Part shown: positions 19,241 to 28,974 of the stretch, one piece after another
How positions within the stretch are numbered: the first letter of the stretch is position 1
Layout: every line of letters starts with the position of its first letter
Origin: Nitrospirota bacterium
GTDB taxonomy: Bacteria; Nitrospirota; Nitrospiria; SBBL01; JAADHI01
NCBI GenBank assembly: GCA_029261165.1
Contig: JAJDBV010000003.1
Span: 1 to 45,000 of the forward strand
Direction of reading: 5' to 3'
Length of the DNA stretch: 45,000 nucleotides
The notes under the pieces: model-generated
The model's database searches: none
Seen by the model: only the letters and a program-made list of their open reading frames with translations
Told to the model about the DNA's origin: nothing
Position numbers and translations under genes: made by a program

Positions 19241-19537
19241 ATGATCGAAGGGGACGTTAGCAGGAATGCCTCCGCACATATTTTTGTCAGCGGGATCGTG
19301 CAGGGGGTTGGATTTCGGAATTTCACGCAGGGCCAGGCCGCGTCCCGGCGCTTGTTTGGCTTTACCCGAAACCTCTCCGATGGCCGGGTTGAGATCAAAG
19401 TAGAGGGCGAGCGTTTGCGTATTGAGGCCTTGATCCTAGATCTGAGAAAAGGGCCGCTTCGAGCAAGGGTTGATGACGTCGATGTCTCCTGGGGAGATCC
19501 TTCTTCCCGGTTCAGTGATTTTTCAATCATCTTTTAG
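19241..19537 (+). CDS. acyP: Acylphosphatase
   Basis: A 98-residue acylphosphatase that hydrolyses acyl phosphates. The signature [11 protein letters not shown] ends at the phosphate-binding Arg26, and the catalytic Asn is Asn44 in [11 protein letters not shown]. Strand and helix order fits the ferredoxin-like fold. The N-terminus is about eight residues longer than typical. The sigma-factor gene follows after 29 bases. It may share the readthrough transcript from ald and tRNA-Pro. Confidence 0.93.
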   Translation: MIEGDVSRNASAHIFVSGIVQGVGFRNFTQGQAASRRLFGFTRNLSDGRVEIKVEGERLRIEALILDLRKGPLRARVDDVDVSWGDPSSRFSDFSIIF

Positions 19538-19566
19538 GACTTTATTGATCTTACTGTTAGGACGAG

Positions 19567-20565
19567 ATGGGTAGAAGAAAAAAAATTAATGACGAGTGGG
19601 TAAAGGAAGAGAAGGAGGGTAGCGAACAAGACGCGACCGAAACCACGGCGAAAGACCTTGAAGCCTCGCTACCCGGAATGGAACCTGAGCCCGTGACCGA
19701 AGCGGAGGAAGAAGAGGAAGAAGATCCGCATGAACCTCCTCCGGATGCCGTAAAGGTCTATCTGAAGAATATACGCCGTTCAAACCTCCTGAATTTTGAA
19801 GAAGAGGTGATGCTTGCCAAGAGGATCGCAAAAGGGGATGAACCGGCGAGACAGCGGATGATTGAATCCAATCTGCGCCTTGTTGTCAGCATTGGAAAAC
19901 GTTATATGAACCGAGGCCTTCCTTTCTCAGATGTGATCGAGGAAGGCAATATCGGTCTGATTAAGGCCGTTGAAAAATATGATCATACCAAGGGGTTCCG
20001 ATTTTCAACCTATGCTTCCTGGTGGATCAGGCAGGCCATTGAGCGGGCCATTATCAATCAGGGGAAATTGATTCGTCTTCCGGTGCATGTTGTTGAACGT
20101 GTCAATCAGTACCTGGGGCATCTCGAAGACCTTGTTCAGGAATTGGGAAGGGAACCGGGGCATAATGAAATTTCTCGGAAGATGAATATCACAGAAGGGG
20201 ACATTGCCCATATTCAACAGCTTCTGAAGAAAACCTACTCTCTGGACAGTCCAATTTCTGTGAACCAGGAGACCTCGCTGAGGGATATCATCGAAGACAC
20301 CAAACAAGTTTCTCCAATGAGCCGGGCAGAGGGGGTTCGCCGGAGAGAAGATCTCTTAGCGTGTATGGAAAATCTGAATGATAACGAACGCCGGGTGATT
20401 ATTATGCGGTTTGGATTGGAAGGAGATGAAACCTACACCCTGGAGCAGATAGGAAAAGATTTTGGTCTGACGCGTGAGCGTGTCCGCCAGATCGAGTCGG
20501 CCGCCCTTCGGAAATTACGCGGAATCCTTGCCGAAAAGACCATTACCCCCGAGGAAATACTGTAG
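19567..20565 (+). CDS. rpoS: Sigma-70 family factor, RpoS/RpoD-like
   Basis: A 332-residue group 1/2 sigma factor. After a highly charged, Glu-rich N-terminus (about 1-58) comes region 1.2 ([16 protein letters not shown]), region 2 with [17 protein letters not shown] and [18 protein letters not shown] (core binding and -10 recognition), region 3, and region 4 ending [19 protein letters not shown] (-35 recognition). It lacks the long non-conserved insert of primary RpoD, which together with size favours a stationary-phase or general-stress RpoS-type factor. In some lineages such short proteins are alternative primary factors. The apt gene starts 13 bases after the stop. Confidence 0.88.
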   Translation: MGRRKKINDEWVKEEKEGSEQDATETTAKDLEASLPGMEPEPVTEAEEEEEEDPHEPPPDAVKVYLKNIRRSNLLNFEEEVMLAKRIAKGDEPARQRMIESNLRLVVSIGKRYMNRGLPFSDVIEEGNIGLIKAVEKYDHTKGFRFSTYASWWIRQAIERAIINQGKLIRLPVHVVERVNQYLGHLEDLVQELGREPGHNEISRKMNITEGDIAHIQQLLKKTYSLDSPISVNQETSLRDIIEDTKQVSPMSRAEGVRRREDLLACMENLNDNERRVIIMRFGLEGDETYTLEQIGKDFGLTRERVRQIESAALRKLRGILAEKTITPEEIL

Positions 20566-20578
20566 AAGAGACACTGTG

Positions 20579-21094
20579 ATGGATTTAAAGGCCACAATTC
20601 GAGAAGTCCCTGATTTTCCCAAGAAAGGGATTCTTTTTTATGACATCACCACGCTCCTGAAAGATCCGCTTGCCTTTCGTGAAGTGATCGATCGACTTGC
20701 CGCGCCCTTTGTCGATATGCAGATTGAGAAGATCGTTTCTATAGAAGCGCGGGGTTTTATCTTTGGTGCGCCCTTGTCCGAGCGGCTCAAGTCCGGATTC
20801 ATCCCTGTACGCAAACCCGGCAAACTTCCGGCGGATAAGATTGATGAGACCTATGAACTCGAATACGGCTCTGATCGGCTGTGTATTCATGAGGATGCTA
20901 TCTCGTCCGGGGACAGGGTCTTGATTGTTGATGATCTTCTCGCGACGGGAGGGACGGTTGCAGCGACGGTGAACCTTGTAAAACGGCTGGGCGGGGAGAT
21001 TGTCGGAACGGCTTTTGTGATCGAACTGCTCGGACTGAAAGGAAGAGACCGTCTTGACGGTGTTCCAGTGACCTCGCTGTTACAGTACGATTAG
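20579..21094 (+). CDS. apt: Adenine phosphoribosyltransferase
   Basis: A 171-residue purine salvage enzyme that makes AMP from adenine and PRPP. The PRPP loop reads VLIVDDLLATGGT near 121-133, preceded by EARGFIFGAPL and the flexible loop around RKPGKLP. Length and motifs are those of bacterial Apt. The ATG at 20579 was chosen because the protein then starts as Apt proteins do (MDLKATIREVPDFPKKG); a longer frame into the sigma-factor gene has no support. It probably shares a transcript with the sigma factor. Confidence 0.95.
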   Translation: MDLKATIREVPDFPKKGILFYDITTLLKDPLAFREVIDRLAAPFVDMQIEKIVSIEARGFIFGAPLSERLKSGFIPVRKPGKLPADKIDETYELEYGSDRLCIHEDAISSGDRVLIVDDLLATGGTVAATVNLVKRLGGEIVGTAFVIELLGLKGRDRLDGVPVTSLLQYD

Positions 21095-21142
21095 TGCCCC
21101 TCCCTTTTACAACCGCGGAATGAGAGACTTCCGATCCTGTAA

Positions 21143-22057
21143 TCACCCCCTCGGATGACTTTTCTGGTGTATTTTCTTTAGCCTTTCTCTTGCGACATGC
21201 GTATAGATTTGCGTAGTTGAAATGTCGGCGTGGCCCAACATCATTTGGATTGACCGGAGGTCGGCGCCCCGCTCCAGGAGATGACTTGCAAAGGAATGCC
21301 GGAGCATGTGGGGGCTGATTTGTTTTTGAATACCGGCCTTAAGCGCGATAGCTGCCAGTTGTTTCCAGAAGGTCTGACGGCTCATTCCTTTTCCGGAACG
21401 GCTGAGAAAAAGAGTCTTCGATATCTTTTCTTTCAGAAGTTTGGGCCGAACGCGTGAGAGATAAGTCTCGAGCTTTTTAAGGGCGTGTTGTCCGATCGGG
21501 ACAATACGTTCTTTCGATCCTTTTCCCCGTGCCAGTAAGTAGCCTGATTCCAGATTGATGCTCTCCACGGGAAGTTGAAGCAGCTCTGAAACACGCAAGC
21601 CCGTTGCGTAGAGCAGCTCGATCATGGTGTCATTTCGTAGAGCGTGAGGTGAATTTCCTTTTGGCGTATTTAAAAGGGATTCCACTTCTGAGAAATGGAG
21701 CGTTTTCGGAAGGCGGAAGCTTTTTCGAGGGCTTCGGATTTGTGCCGTTGGGTCGTGGAAAAGAATTTCCTCCCGAAGGAGGAAATTAAAAAAAGTTCGC
21801 AGCGTTGAGATAATCCGAGTGACGGATGCGGGTGAGAGTGCTTGCGCCCTCAGATCGGAGAGGAAGGCCATGAGATCTTTTCTGCTGATTCTTGTGATGT
21901 CGATCGGTGGTCTTCTGATGGGCGAAAGGGGGTGATGACGCTTGATTAGAAATGAGGAAAACTTCTTGAGATCCCGGTGATATGCCGTCAGGGTATTGGA
22001 GGAAAGTCCTTTTTCGATGGTGAGATGATTAAGGAACTGATCGATCAACTGATCCAT
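21143..22057 (-). CDS. xerD: Tyrosine recombinase XerD
   Basis: A 304-residue site-specific recombinase that with XerC resolves chromosome dimers at dif. The N-terminal SAM-like core-binding domain (1-105) precedes the catalytic domain with Arg155 (ATGLRVSELL), His250 and Arg253 (HMLRHSF), His276 (LGHADIS) and nucleophile Tyr285 (TQIYTHV). All key catalytic residues are present. Length and sequence fit a housekeeping XerD more than an integrase, and there are no phage or element genes or attachment sites nearby. It converges on apt. Confidence 0.92.
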   Translation of the reverse strand: MDQLIDQFLNHLTIEKGLSSNTLTAYHRDLKKFSSFLIKRHHPLSPIRRPPIDITRISRKDLMAFLSDLRAQALSPASVTRIISTLRTFFNFLLREEILFHDPTAQIRSPRKSFRLPKTLHFSEVESLLNTPKGNSPHALRNDTMIELLYATGLRVSELLQLPVESINLESGYLLARGKGSKERIVPIGQHALKKLETYLSRVRPKLLKEKISKTLFLSRSGKGMSRQTFWKQLAAIALKAGIQKQISPHMLRHSFASHLLERGADLRSIQMMLGHADISTTQIYTHVARERLKKIHQKSHPRG

Positions 22058-22085
22058 TCTATGATTTTATCTGATGTTGGCATTC

Positions 22086-22114
22086 TTGACAAGAAGAATC
22101 ATTTATTTTAATAT
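22086..22114 (+). promoter_or_regulatory. Sigma-70 promoter for the 22259-28449 operon
   Basis: A consensus TTGACA at 22086-22091, a 17-bp spacer and TAATAT at 22109-22114. It lies upstream of the LpoA-like gene, leaving a leader of about 140 bases in which no riboswitch or terminator was recognised. Confidence 0.7.
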
Positions 22115-22258
22115 GAATATACCGCATCAAGTTATTGTAATGGCTTTTGTGATTTCCATCCGATAGAAGAGCTTAGCCCGCCAAGGGAATAAGATTTCGC
22201 CTCCGTTCCCAGCTTACACTTTGGTTGATGTTCCACTTAGAGGTATTGGAGATTTTGT

Positions 22259-24298
22259 TTGAGAAAATATTTTCCCCTGGTATTACTTTCTATGACGCTG
22301 AACCTTTGTTTTCCGGTGACCGGAATGGCCCTGCAGTTGGTTCAGGATTTATCCCTTCCCTTTCCTTCATTTGAAATCCTGCCGGTTCAGAATCTGACGG
22401 GTTCCGTGTTATCTGAAGAGCGGCAACTCTTGGACCAGGCGCAATCATATTCCGATCGAGGCAACACCGGACAGGCACATTCAGCGCTGGAGGAATTTCT
22501 ATTAAGATATCCAAATAGCAACCTCCTTCCGGATGTTTATCTTCTACTCAGTGCTGTTTATACCAGGACGGAACAATTCAAAAGATCGATTGAAGTTCTC
22601 AAGACATTTCTGGACCAGTTTCCAAATGAGGCAAGAGCCGGCCAGGTGCGTCTTCTGTTGAGCGATATCTATTTTGATTTGGAAGCGTTCAAGGAAGTTT
22701 TCTCATTCTGGAAAGATATCCCCGGGGAAGAAGGCTCAAAATCAATCGTCTATGACAGGCTGGCCCAAGCGTATTCAGAACGTGAAGATTATTTGAATGC
22801 ACTCGTGGTTCTGATGGAAAAAAAAGCACTGGTGATCGATCCTCTGACAAATGAGCTTGTCCGGAACAATGTGACTTCCATTGTTCGTGGCAATCTGGAG
22901 GAAGACGAACTTTATTACATCATCAAAGAATTCAAGGCTGAGTTTCCTGCGGATGAGGCGATGATTCGTCTCATTGAGCTTTATGACGGGAGAGAGGATT
23001 ACCATCGCAGTGGAAGGGAGATTAAAAAATTTGTCTCGTTATTTCCGATGCACCCCTTTGCACCCCATGCCCGGAATCTTCTTGATGCCTTGAAGGACAA
23101 GGTCAAATCAAATCGTTTTTTGATCGGCGTGATGCTTCCTCTTTCCGGAAAACTGGCCCCATTCGGGAAGACAGCCCTGAATGGGACTGAATTGGCGCTT
23201 CACTTCTTTCAGGAGGAATTGCCGGGAGCCTCGGTCGGATTGGTTGTGAAAGATTTGAAGGAGAGGATTCTTCCTGATGAGTCCAGGGGCGTTCGTGATC
23301 CGTTCCAGGCTGTTATCGAAGACTGGTTGGAGGAGTACCGCCCTGTTGCGGTGATCGGGCCGCTCCTCAGCAGAGAGGTCAATCGTGTCGCACCGATGGT
23401 CGAGAGGGCTGATGTGGCCCTGATCACGCCGGCGGCAACAGCACGTCGTTTGAACTCTTTGGGGAAGAATGTCTTTCGAAATGCGGTGACCAACCGCTTC
23501 CTTTGTCGTGCAATTGCGGAGTATGCTGTTATTCACATGTCGTTGCGCCATTTCGGTGTTTTCTTCCCGGATGAGCGGACTGGGGAACAGTGGGTCCGGT
23601 GTTTTTCCAAGGCCGTGACTGCATTGGGTGGAGAAGTCCTCCATGCTGAACCCTACCCGATGAATAACTCGGATTTCTCCCGCGCAATCCTTCGCCTGAA
23701 AAAAGCGGATTTGGCCAGGCATGGTGCCATAGAAGTCGTCGAGGGGCTTGTGATTAATGAAACGGAAGAACCGGAAGAGGGGATAACGCAGGAGCCAGCG
23801 CAGGAGCCAGAGGAAGAGACCTTATATATTCCCGGGATAGATGCAATATTTCTTCCGGGTGACGCCAGGATTACGGGGCTGATTGTTCCTCAGCTTCTTT
23901 TCCATGGTTTTGAAGGGGTGACCCTCTTGGGAGAAAGAGGATGGAACTCTCCTCGATTTTTGAAGCTCGTCGGCCCGTATGCGGAAGGCGCTGTTTTTGT
24001 TGACGGTTTCTTCAAGGACAGTCCTGATCCTTTGACCCAGAGATTTGTTCATGAATATCGAAGGAAATATCATCAGGATCCAGATGTGTTTGCCGCACAG
24101 GCCTTCGATGCGGTCCGTATTGTTCTCACCGCACTCCAGGGTGGGGCTTTAAGCCCTGAAGAGATTAAAGCGCGTCTCTCAGAGATAACCGACTTCCCAG
24201 GTGTTTCAGGGTATATCTACGAAGTCCGGCAGGGAGATATGATTAAGAAACCGTTTTTTATTGAGATAAATAATAAGCGGTTTTTACAGTTGAATTAG
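22259..24298 (+). CDS. LpoA-like periplasmic protein (TPR plus LivJ-type domain)
   Basis: A 679-residue exported protein with a signal peptide (1-24). The N-terminal half (about 55-275) is TPR-like, with repeats such as [20 protein letters not shown] and [14 protein letters not shown]. The C-terminal half (about 285-675) is a type I periplasmic-binding fold like branched-chain amino-acid receptors: [16 protein letters not shown], then [10 protein letters not shown], and a late segment with [11 protein letters not shown]. This is the arrangement of LpoA, the activator of penicillin-binding protein 1A. The second half carries a Glu/Pro-rich insert near 500-525 containing an in-frame 12-bp tandem duplication (23787-23810). 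The start is TTG 22259, with GGAG at 22248-22251. It heads an operon with the carboxylase genes. Confidence 0.75.
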   Translation: MRKYFPLVLLSMTLNLCFPVTGMALQLVQDLSLPFPSFEILPVQNLTGSVLSEERQLLDQAQSYSDRGNTGQAHSALEEFLLRYPNSNLLPDVYLLLSAVYTRTEQFKRSIEVLKTFLDQFPNEARAGQVRLLLSDIYFDLEAFKEVFSFWKDIPGEEGSKSIVYDRLAQAYSEREDYLNALVVLMEKKALVIDPLTNELVRNNVTSIVRGNLEEDELYYIIKEFKAEFPADEAMIRLIELYDGREDYHRSGREIKKFVSLFPMHPFAPHARNLLDALKDKVKSNRFLIGVMLPLSGKLAPFGKTALNGTELALHFFQEELPGASVGLVVKDLKERILPDESRGVRDPFQAVIEDWLEEYRPVAVIGPLLSREVNRVAPMVERADVALITPAATARRLNSLGKNVFRNAVTNRFLCRAIAEYAVIHMSLRHFGVFFPDERTGEQWVRCFSKAVTALGGEVLHAEPYPMNNSDFSRAILRLKKADLARHGAIEVVEGLVINETEEPEEGITQEPAQEPEEETLYIPGIDAIFLPGDARITGLIVPQLLFHGFEGVTLLGERGWNSPRFLKLVGPYAEGAVFVDGFFKDSPDPLTQRFVHEYRRKYHQDPDVFAAQAFDAVRIVLTALQGGALSPEEIKARLSEITDFPGVSGYIYEVRQGDMIKKPFFIEINNKRFLQLN

Positions 24299-24319
24299 TC
24301 TTGAAAATGAGGAAAGTGG

Positions 24320-25786
24320 ATGTTTAAAAAGGTTTTGATTGCAAACCGGGGAGAGATTGCCCTTCGGATTATTCGGGCATGTAAGGAACTTTCAATCCGG
24401 ACGCTGGCCATTCATTCTGAGGTCGATGCCGCAACTCTTTTTGTGAAGAATGCCGATGAAGCCTGCCTGGTGGGTCCCGGCCCGATTGAAGGGTATCTTA
24501 ATATTTATCGTATTATTGACTTGGCGAAACAGAAGGGGGCTGACGCCATCCATCCGGGCTATGGTTTCCTTGCGGAAAATGCAGAGTTTGCCCAGGCCTG
24601 TCAGGACAACAACCTTACATTCATTGGGCCTTCACCAAAAGCGATCCGGATGATGGGGGATAAGATTGCTGCCCGAAAAATAATGAAGAAGGCCGGTGTT
24701 CCCATCGTTCCAGGCCTGATGGCACCGATACAATCCCTTGGGGATGCGGAGGGGTTTGCGAATAAAATCGGATATCCCGTGATGTTAAAAGCATCTGCGG
24801 GCGGAGGAGGAAGAGGTCTTCGTGTTTGCAATAATCGGGATGAGTTAAAGAAGTTTTTCCAGATTGTCCGGTCTGAAGCGAAGATTGCCTTTGGGAAGGA
24901 CGCTGTATTCATGGAGAAATTTCTCCTTTCTCCCCATCATATCGAAATTCAGATTCTTGCGGACAAGCACGGCAATGTGACCCATTTGGGCGAACGGGAT
25001 TGTTCTATTCAACGGCGGCATCAAAAGTTGATCGAGATTGCGCCTTCTCTTATGTTGGACGACGCACTCCGTGAGGAGATGGGGAGGGCGGCCGTACGGG
25101 CGGCCAGTGCTGTGAATTATGACAGTGCCGGGACGGTTGAATTTCTGGTTGATGCGAATCGGAACTTTTATTTTTTGGAAATGAACACCCGTATTCAGGT
25201 TGAACACACGGTCACGGAAGAAGTTACCGGTATCGACATCGTCAAGGAAATGATTCGTGCGGCGGCTGGGCAGCGTCTTTCACAGTTGCAGGACGAAATA
25301 TTCCTTCGTGGGTATGCGATCGAGTGCCGGATTAATGCCGAAGATCCTCAACAGCAGTTTGTGCCGACACCGGGCGAAATCACCTCGTATTATTCTCCCG
25401 GGGGATTCGGTATTCGGATTGACGGAAATATCTATAAGGGATATGTTGTTCCGCCATATTATGACTCTCTTCTCGCGAAGGTCACTGTACGGGCGATGAG
25501 TTGGTCCGGTGCAGTTCAACGGATGCACCGTGCCCTCGATGAGTATGTGATCAGGGGGGTGAAGACCACGATTCCTTTTCTGAAGCAGGTGATGCAGGAT
25601 CCTGATTTTGAGAAGGGTCGGTTCGACACCTCCTATATTGACTCTCATCTTGAAAAATTAAACATTGCATCTGCTGAGAACGGGATGGATAAAGTCATTG
25701 CCATTGCGGCCGTGATTGCCGCCCACTCCAGGAAAGAAACCAGGCCTCTGGGTAAAGAGAGAAGAAAAAAGTCCCAAGGGAGATAG
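24320..25786 (+). CDS. pycA: Biotin carboxylase subunit (pyruvate or acetyl-CoA carboxylase)
   Basis: A 488-residue ATP-grasp biotin carboxylase. The N-terminal lobe starts [20 protein letters not shown]; the ATP loop [12 protein letters not shown] and the catalytic segment [14 protein letters not shown] are present. It carboxylates the biotin on the partner subunit using bicarbonate and ATP. It is about 40 residues longer than AccC, with a Lys/Arg-rich tail, and is followed directly by a carboxyltransferase-biotin carrier gene. This indicates a two-subunit pyruvate carboxylase (PycA), or the related 2-oxoglutarate carboxylase of reductive-TCA bacteria, more than acetyl-CoA carboxylase. The enzyme class is certain; the substrate is inferred from the neighbour. 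Confidence 0.9.
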   Translation: MFKKVLIANRGEIALRIIRACKELSIRTLAIHSEVDAATLFVKNADEACLVGPGPIEGYLNIYRIIDLAKQKGADAIHPGYGFLAENAEFAQACQDNNLTFIGPSPKAIRMMGDKIAARKIMKKAGVPIVPGLMAPIQSLGDAEGFANKIGYPVMLKASAGGGGRGLRVCNNRDELKKFFQIVRSEAKIAFGKDAVFMEKFLLSPHHIEIQILADKHGNVTHLGERDCSIQRRHQKLIEIAPSLMLDDALREEMGRAAVRAASAVNYDSAGTVEFLVDANRNFYFLEMNTRIQVEHTVTEEVTGIDIVKEMIRAAAGQRLSQLQDEIFLRGYAIECRINAEDPQQQFVPTPGEITSYYSPGGFGIRIDGNIYKGYVVPPYYDSLLAKVTVRAMSWSGAVQRMHRALDEYVIRGVKTTIPFLKQVMQDPDFEKGRFDTSYIDSHLEKLNIASAENGMDKVIAIAAVIAAHSRKETRPLGKERRKKSQGR

Positions 25787-25843
25787 AATGTGCAACATGA
25801 CGGACGAATGTCGATACACATAGAACGATAAAGGAGTCACAGC

Positions 25844-27736
25844 GTGCCAAAATTAACATCAGAAAAAAAGCGTAAGTCAGGTGCCACCCCCGTTAAAATC
25901 ATGGACACGACACTTCGCGACGCTCATCAGTCCCTTCTTGCCACTCGGCTTCGGACGGAAGATATGCTCCCGATTGCGGCAAAGATCGACAAAGTCGGAT
26001 ACGCTGCGATCGAGATGTGGGGCGGGGCCACGTTCGATACGTCGATCCGCTATCTGAGGGAAGACCCTTGGGAGCGACTCCGGAAATTAAAAAAAGTGAT
26101 GCCGAAGACCCCGTTTCAGATGTTGCTTCGGGGACAAAACCTGGTCGGTTATCGGCATTACGCGGATGATGTGGTAGAGCGCTTTGTTGATCGGGCCATC
26201 TCGAACGGTATCGATATCCTGCGTATTTTTGATGCGCTCAACGATTTAAGAAATCTCAAGATGGCCTTCAAGGCAACACTTAAATACGGGGGAAAGGTGG
26301 AGGGTTCCTTTTGCTATACCCTGAGCCGTTTCCATAATAATAATCTCTTTGTTGAATTGGCAAAACGTTTGGAGGATATGGGTTCTGATGCAATCTGTAT
26401 CAAGGATATGGCGGGGCTTCTTTCTCCTTACGCCGCTTTTGATTTGGTCAGTAAGCTGAAAGAGGCCGTTTCCGTTCCAATTCACCTGCACAGCCACGAC
26501 ACGAGCGCAATGGCTGTCTCGACCTATCTCAAGGCGATTGAAGCCGGAGTCGATATTATTGATACCGCGATCTCTTCGATGGCCTCCGGAACCTCACATC
26601 CGCCGGTTGAAACGATTGTGAACATCCTGAAAGGGAGTCGATACGATCCGGGTATGGATATGGCCCTTCTCACAAAAATTGCCGATTACTTTAAAGAAGT
26701 ACGGAAGAAGTATAAAGAATTTGAATCAGACTATACCGGGGTGGATCCGCGTGTGCTGGTTTATCAAATTCCGGGGGGGATGACATCCAACCTGGCCTTA
26801 CAGCTTTCCGAGCAACAGGCCCTCGATCGGATGACGGAAGTCCTAGAAGAAGTCCCGAGGGTACGCAAGGATCTGGGTTTCCCCCCGCTGGTGACGCCTT
26901 CCAGCCAGATTGTTGGCACGCAGGCAACATTGAACGTTCTGACGGGAGAACGATACAAGGTCATTACAACGGAGACAAAAAATTATCTCAAGGGGCTTTA
27001 TGGGAAACCTTCAGGCCCCATCAATAAAGAAATCCAGAAAAAAGGGGTCGGGGGTGAAGAGCGTGTGACCTGCCGGCCGGCTGATCTAATCGAACCGGAA
27101 TTGGAGCAGTCCCGTCTTCGGCTTCGAAAAGAGAATAAATCCGCCGCAAAGAGTGTTGAAGATCTCCTGACGTATACCATGTTTCCGAAGGTTGCCCTTG
27201 ACTTTTTTGAGAAAAGGGACAATGCTGATAAGAGGGTAGCGGAGGTGGCAGAAAAGGGTGGCGTCCCTGCGGATGAAACCTCACGAGAATCCCCTCCCCT
27301 GATTGCGCCCAGCGAATTTACCGTGAAAGTTCACGGAGAGACCTTTCAGGTGAAGGTTGGAGGGATGGGGCATCCGGGAGAGGGAGGTCGGCCCTATTTT
27401 ATCTATATTGATGGACAACTGGAAGAGGTTCTGGTCGAGTCTCAACTTGAGGTGGTTCAGAGCGAGGAAGGAAGAATCGATTCCCGGGTGGGCGGACGCT
27501 CGACCCGGCCAAAGGTTGCTGACGAAGGAGATGTGACGACGCCGATGCCTGGGTCGGTTGTGGCAATAAAGGTTCGGGTCGGCAACAAGGTCAAGGCGGG
27601 GCAGGTGGTCCTTGTTATTGAAGCGATGAAGATGCAAAGTGAGGTACACACACCGGTTTCGGGTGTGGTCAAGGCCATTTATGTAAAGGAGGGGGACCGC
27701 GTGAATCCAGATGAAGTCCTCGTCCGGGTCGGATAG
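25844..27736 (+). CDS. pycB: Carboxyltransferase/biotin carrier subunit (PycB/OadA type)
   Basis: A 630-residue protein with three parts. The HMGL-like TIM barrel (about 18-290) begins MDTTLRDAHQSLLATRLR and transfers the carboxyl group; the conserved PYC_OADA domain follows (about 310-480, including YQIPGGMTSNL); the C-terminal biotinyl domain (about 555-630) has the biotin acceptor Lys596 in EAMKMQ. With the preceding biotin carboxylase it would form oxaloacetate from pyruvate. The same architecture serves oxaloacetate decarboxylase alpha, but no beta or gamma membrane subunit is near. 2-oxoglutarate carboxylase is an alternative. The start is GTG 25844 with AAGGAG at 25831-25836. Confidence 0.9.
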   Translation: MPKLTSEKKRKSGATPVKIMDTTLRDAHQSLLATRLRTEDMLPIAAKIDKVGYAAIEMWGGATFDTSIRYLREDPWERLRKLKKVMPKTPFQMLLRGQNLVGYRHYADDVVERFVDRAISNGIDILRIFDALNDLRNLKMAFKATLKYGGKVEGSFCYTLSRFHNNNLFVELAKRLEDMGSDAICIKDMAGLLSPYAAFDLVSKLKEAVSVPIHLHSHDTSAMAVSTYLKAIEAGVDIIDTAISSMASGTSHPPVETIVNILKGSRYDPGMDMALLTKIADYFKEVRKKYKEFESDYTGVDPRVLVYQIPGGMTSNLALQLSEQQALDRMTEVLEEVPRVRKDLGFPPLVTPSSQIVGTQATLNVLTGERYKVITTETKNYLKGLYGKPSGPINKEIQKKGVGGEERVTCRPADLIEPELEQSRLRLRKENKSAAKSVEDLLTYTMFPKVALDFFEKRDNADKRVAEVAEKGGVPADETSRESPPLIAPSEFTVKVHGETFQVKVGGMGHPGEGGRPYFIYIDGQLEEVLVESQLEVVQSEEGRIDSRVGGRSTRPKVADEGDVTTPMPGSVVAIKVRVGNKVKAGQVVLVIEAMKMQSEVHTPVSGVVKAIYVKEGDRVNPDEVLVRVG

Positions 27737-27750
27737 GAGGTTTCCGGGAA

Positions 27751-28449
27751 GTGAATGAAACATTTCAACAAATTACTATCATGGCGCTTCCACTGATTTT
27801 TGCGGTCACGCTACATGAGGCGGCCCACGCTTGGGTTGCGGATAAAAAGGGAGATGGGACTGCGAGGATGCTTGGACGGATCACCTTAAACCCCGTTGCC
27901 CACATCGATCCGTTTGGAACGGTTCTTATTCCCTTAATGATGTTTATGTCAACCGGTTTTATTTTTGGATATGCCAAGCCGGTTCCGGTAAATCCGAATA
28001 ACCTGCGGCGTCCCAAGGAGGACATGGCCTGGGTTGCGGCGGCGGGTCCGGGTATGAATTTATTCCTGGCCGTGGTCAGCGGCATCCTTTATCGGCTGGT
28101 TTTGATGATCGACCCGATGCTGTTGCTCCAGGGTTCCCTGATTTCCAATTCGGGCGGTACGCTCTCGTTTTTTCTTTTTCCCTTGATGCACATGCTCCGC
28201 TTTTCAGTGATGATCAACGTGGTCTTGATGGTCTTTAATCTGATCCCCGTTCCCCCGCTTGACGGCGGGCGGGTATTAATGGGCCTTCTCCCTGAGCGGC
28301 AATCACGCCTGATCCGGCAGATAGAGCCTTATGGAATGCTTGTTATTGTCTTCCTGGTTTTTCTTGATCCACTTGGATTGATGCAGAATCTCGTCTGGCC
28401 GCTGGTCTCGGTGGTTTCCAGTTATATTTTTGGCCAGAGACTCATCTAG
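27751..28449 (+). CDS. Site-2 protease family membrane peptidase (M50)
   Basis: A 232-residue integral membrane zinc protease. The zinc motif HEAAH is at 22-26 in the first membrane segment. The third ligand lies in NLIPVPPLDGGRVL within a later segment. About five membrane segments are visible, with a conserved amphipathic region around NPVAHIDPFGT and YAKPVPVNP. This is the compact subgroup without PDZ domain, often found as a lone gene. The start is GTG 27751, 14 bases after the pycB stop, with GGAGG in the gap, so it is translated as the last gene of the operon. Substrates are unknown. Confidence 0.9.
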   Translation: MNETFQQITIMALPLIFAVTLHEAAHAWVADKKGDGTARMLGRITLNPVAHIDPFGTVLIPLMMFMSTGFIFGYAKPVPVNPNNLRRPKEDMAWVAAAGPGMNLFLAVVSGILYRLVLMIDPMLLLQGSLISNSGGTLSFFLFPLMHMLRFSVMINVVLMVFNLIPVPPLDGGRVLMGLLPERQSRLIRQIEPYGMLVIVFLVFLDPLGLMQNLVWPLVSVVSSYIFGQRLI

Positions 28450-28467
28450 TCGTGTAACGACTAGATG
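28443..28467 (+). terminator. Perfect 10-bp hairpin at the M50 gene stop
   Basis: CATCTAGTCG (28443-28452), loop TGTAA, CGACTAGATG (28458-28467). The stop codon TAG (28447-28449) is inside the first arm. No T-run follows, so it may be a Rho-dependent or mRNA-stabilising stem, not an intrinsic terminator. Confidence 0.5.
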
Positions 28468-28535
28468 TATGTAGGCAGAAATCTGAAGGCTATTCGTAAA
28501 ATATGGGGTAAGTACTCAGGCTGCTTCAATTTGGC

Positions 28536-28620
28536 TTAGGACAAGGCACGAGGAGCGCAGAACCCGGAGCGTATGGTTTATACGTGAGGATTCGAGCACC
28601 GCAGCAATGCCGGCCTGGGG
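28536..28620 (+). repeat. Dispersed intergenic repeat, copy 2
   Basis: The counterpart of 16844-16925 on the opposite strand, with a 20-nt identical block at 28581-28600 and the same order of shared segments. It sits between the M50 gene and the 53-aa gene, ending 28 bases before the latter's stop codon. Confidence 0.8.
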
Positions 28621-28647
28621 CAAAAGGGAAGCAAGGTGAGTGCTTAC

Positions 28648-28809
28648 TTAATCGTGTTCCGGTTCGGCCGACCCCTGTCGATGAACAACCTTATCCTCGT
28701 CAAAGATCTCTTGCATTTCGTTGGCAATTTCTTCCGTTTCATTTGGAACAATACGGAGCGGAATTCGGAAGCTTCCTTCCTTTTTTTCGCTTTTTCCCTT
28801 TTCAGACAT
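28648..28809 (-). CDS. Hypothetical 53-aa charged protein
   Basis: A short gene with no recognised family. ATG 28809 is preceded by GGAGAC (minus strand, 5 bases away). The product begins MSEKGKSEKKEG and is rich in Glu, Lys and Asp. The middle, IPLRIVPNETEEIANEMQEI, looks like one strand followed by an amphipathic helix, and the tail is acidic. There is no signal peptide or Cys. It lies just downstream of the structured RNA candidate on the same strand, beyond its terminator stem, and just before the dispersed repeat. Codon use is unremarkable and the ribosome site is good, which is why it is reported despite its size. Confidence 0.6.
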   Translation of the reverse strand: MSEKGKSEKKEGSFRIPLRIVPNETEEIANEMQEIFDEDKVVHRQGSAEPEHD

Positions 28810-28856
28810 AATAGTCTCCTTCAGACAAAAAAATAAGACAACATCAATCGTAGAAT

Positions 28857-28916
28857 ATAAAACCCGGAAGCAGACCGAACGATCTCAAAGCGGCTACAGC
28901 ATCCGCGCTTCCGGGT
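28857..28916 (-). terminator. Intrinsic terminator of the RNA candidate
   Basis: A perfect 10-bp stem, ACCCGGAAGC with GCTTCCGGGT (28907-28916 and 28862-28871), holds an inner GCGG/CCGC hairpin. On the minus strand it is followed by TTTTA. It separates the RNA from the 53-aa gene. Confidence 0.65.
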
Positions 28917-28974
28917 CTCGGCGGCGCCGGGGAGCTGCCCCAAGCGTCACTTTTCGTGCTGTGTGACCGTCCTG

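Noticed and set aside
21143-22057. XerD-like gene as integrase of a mobile element
   Set aside because: Length and sequence fit housekeeping XerD, and no attachment repeats or cargo genes flank it.
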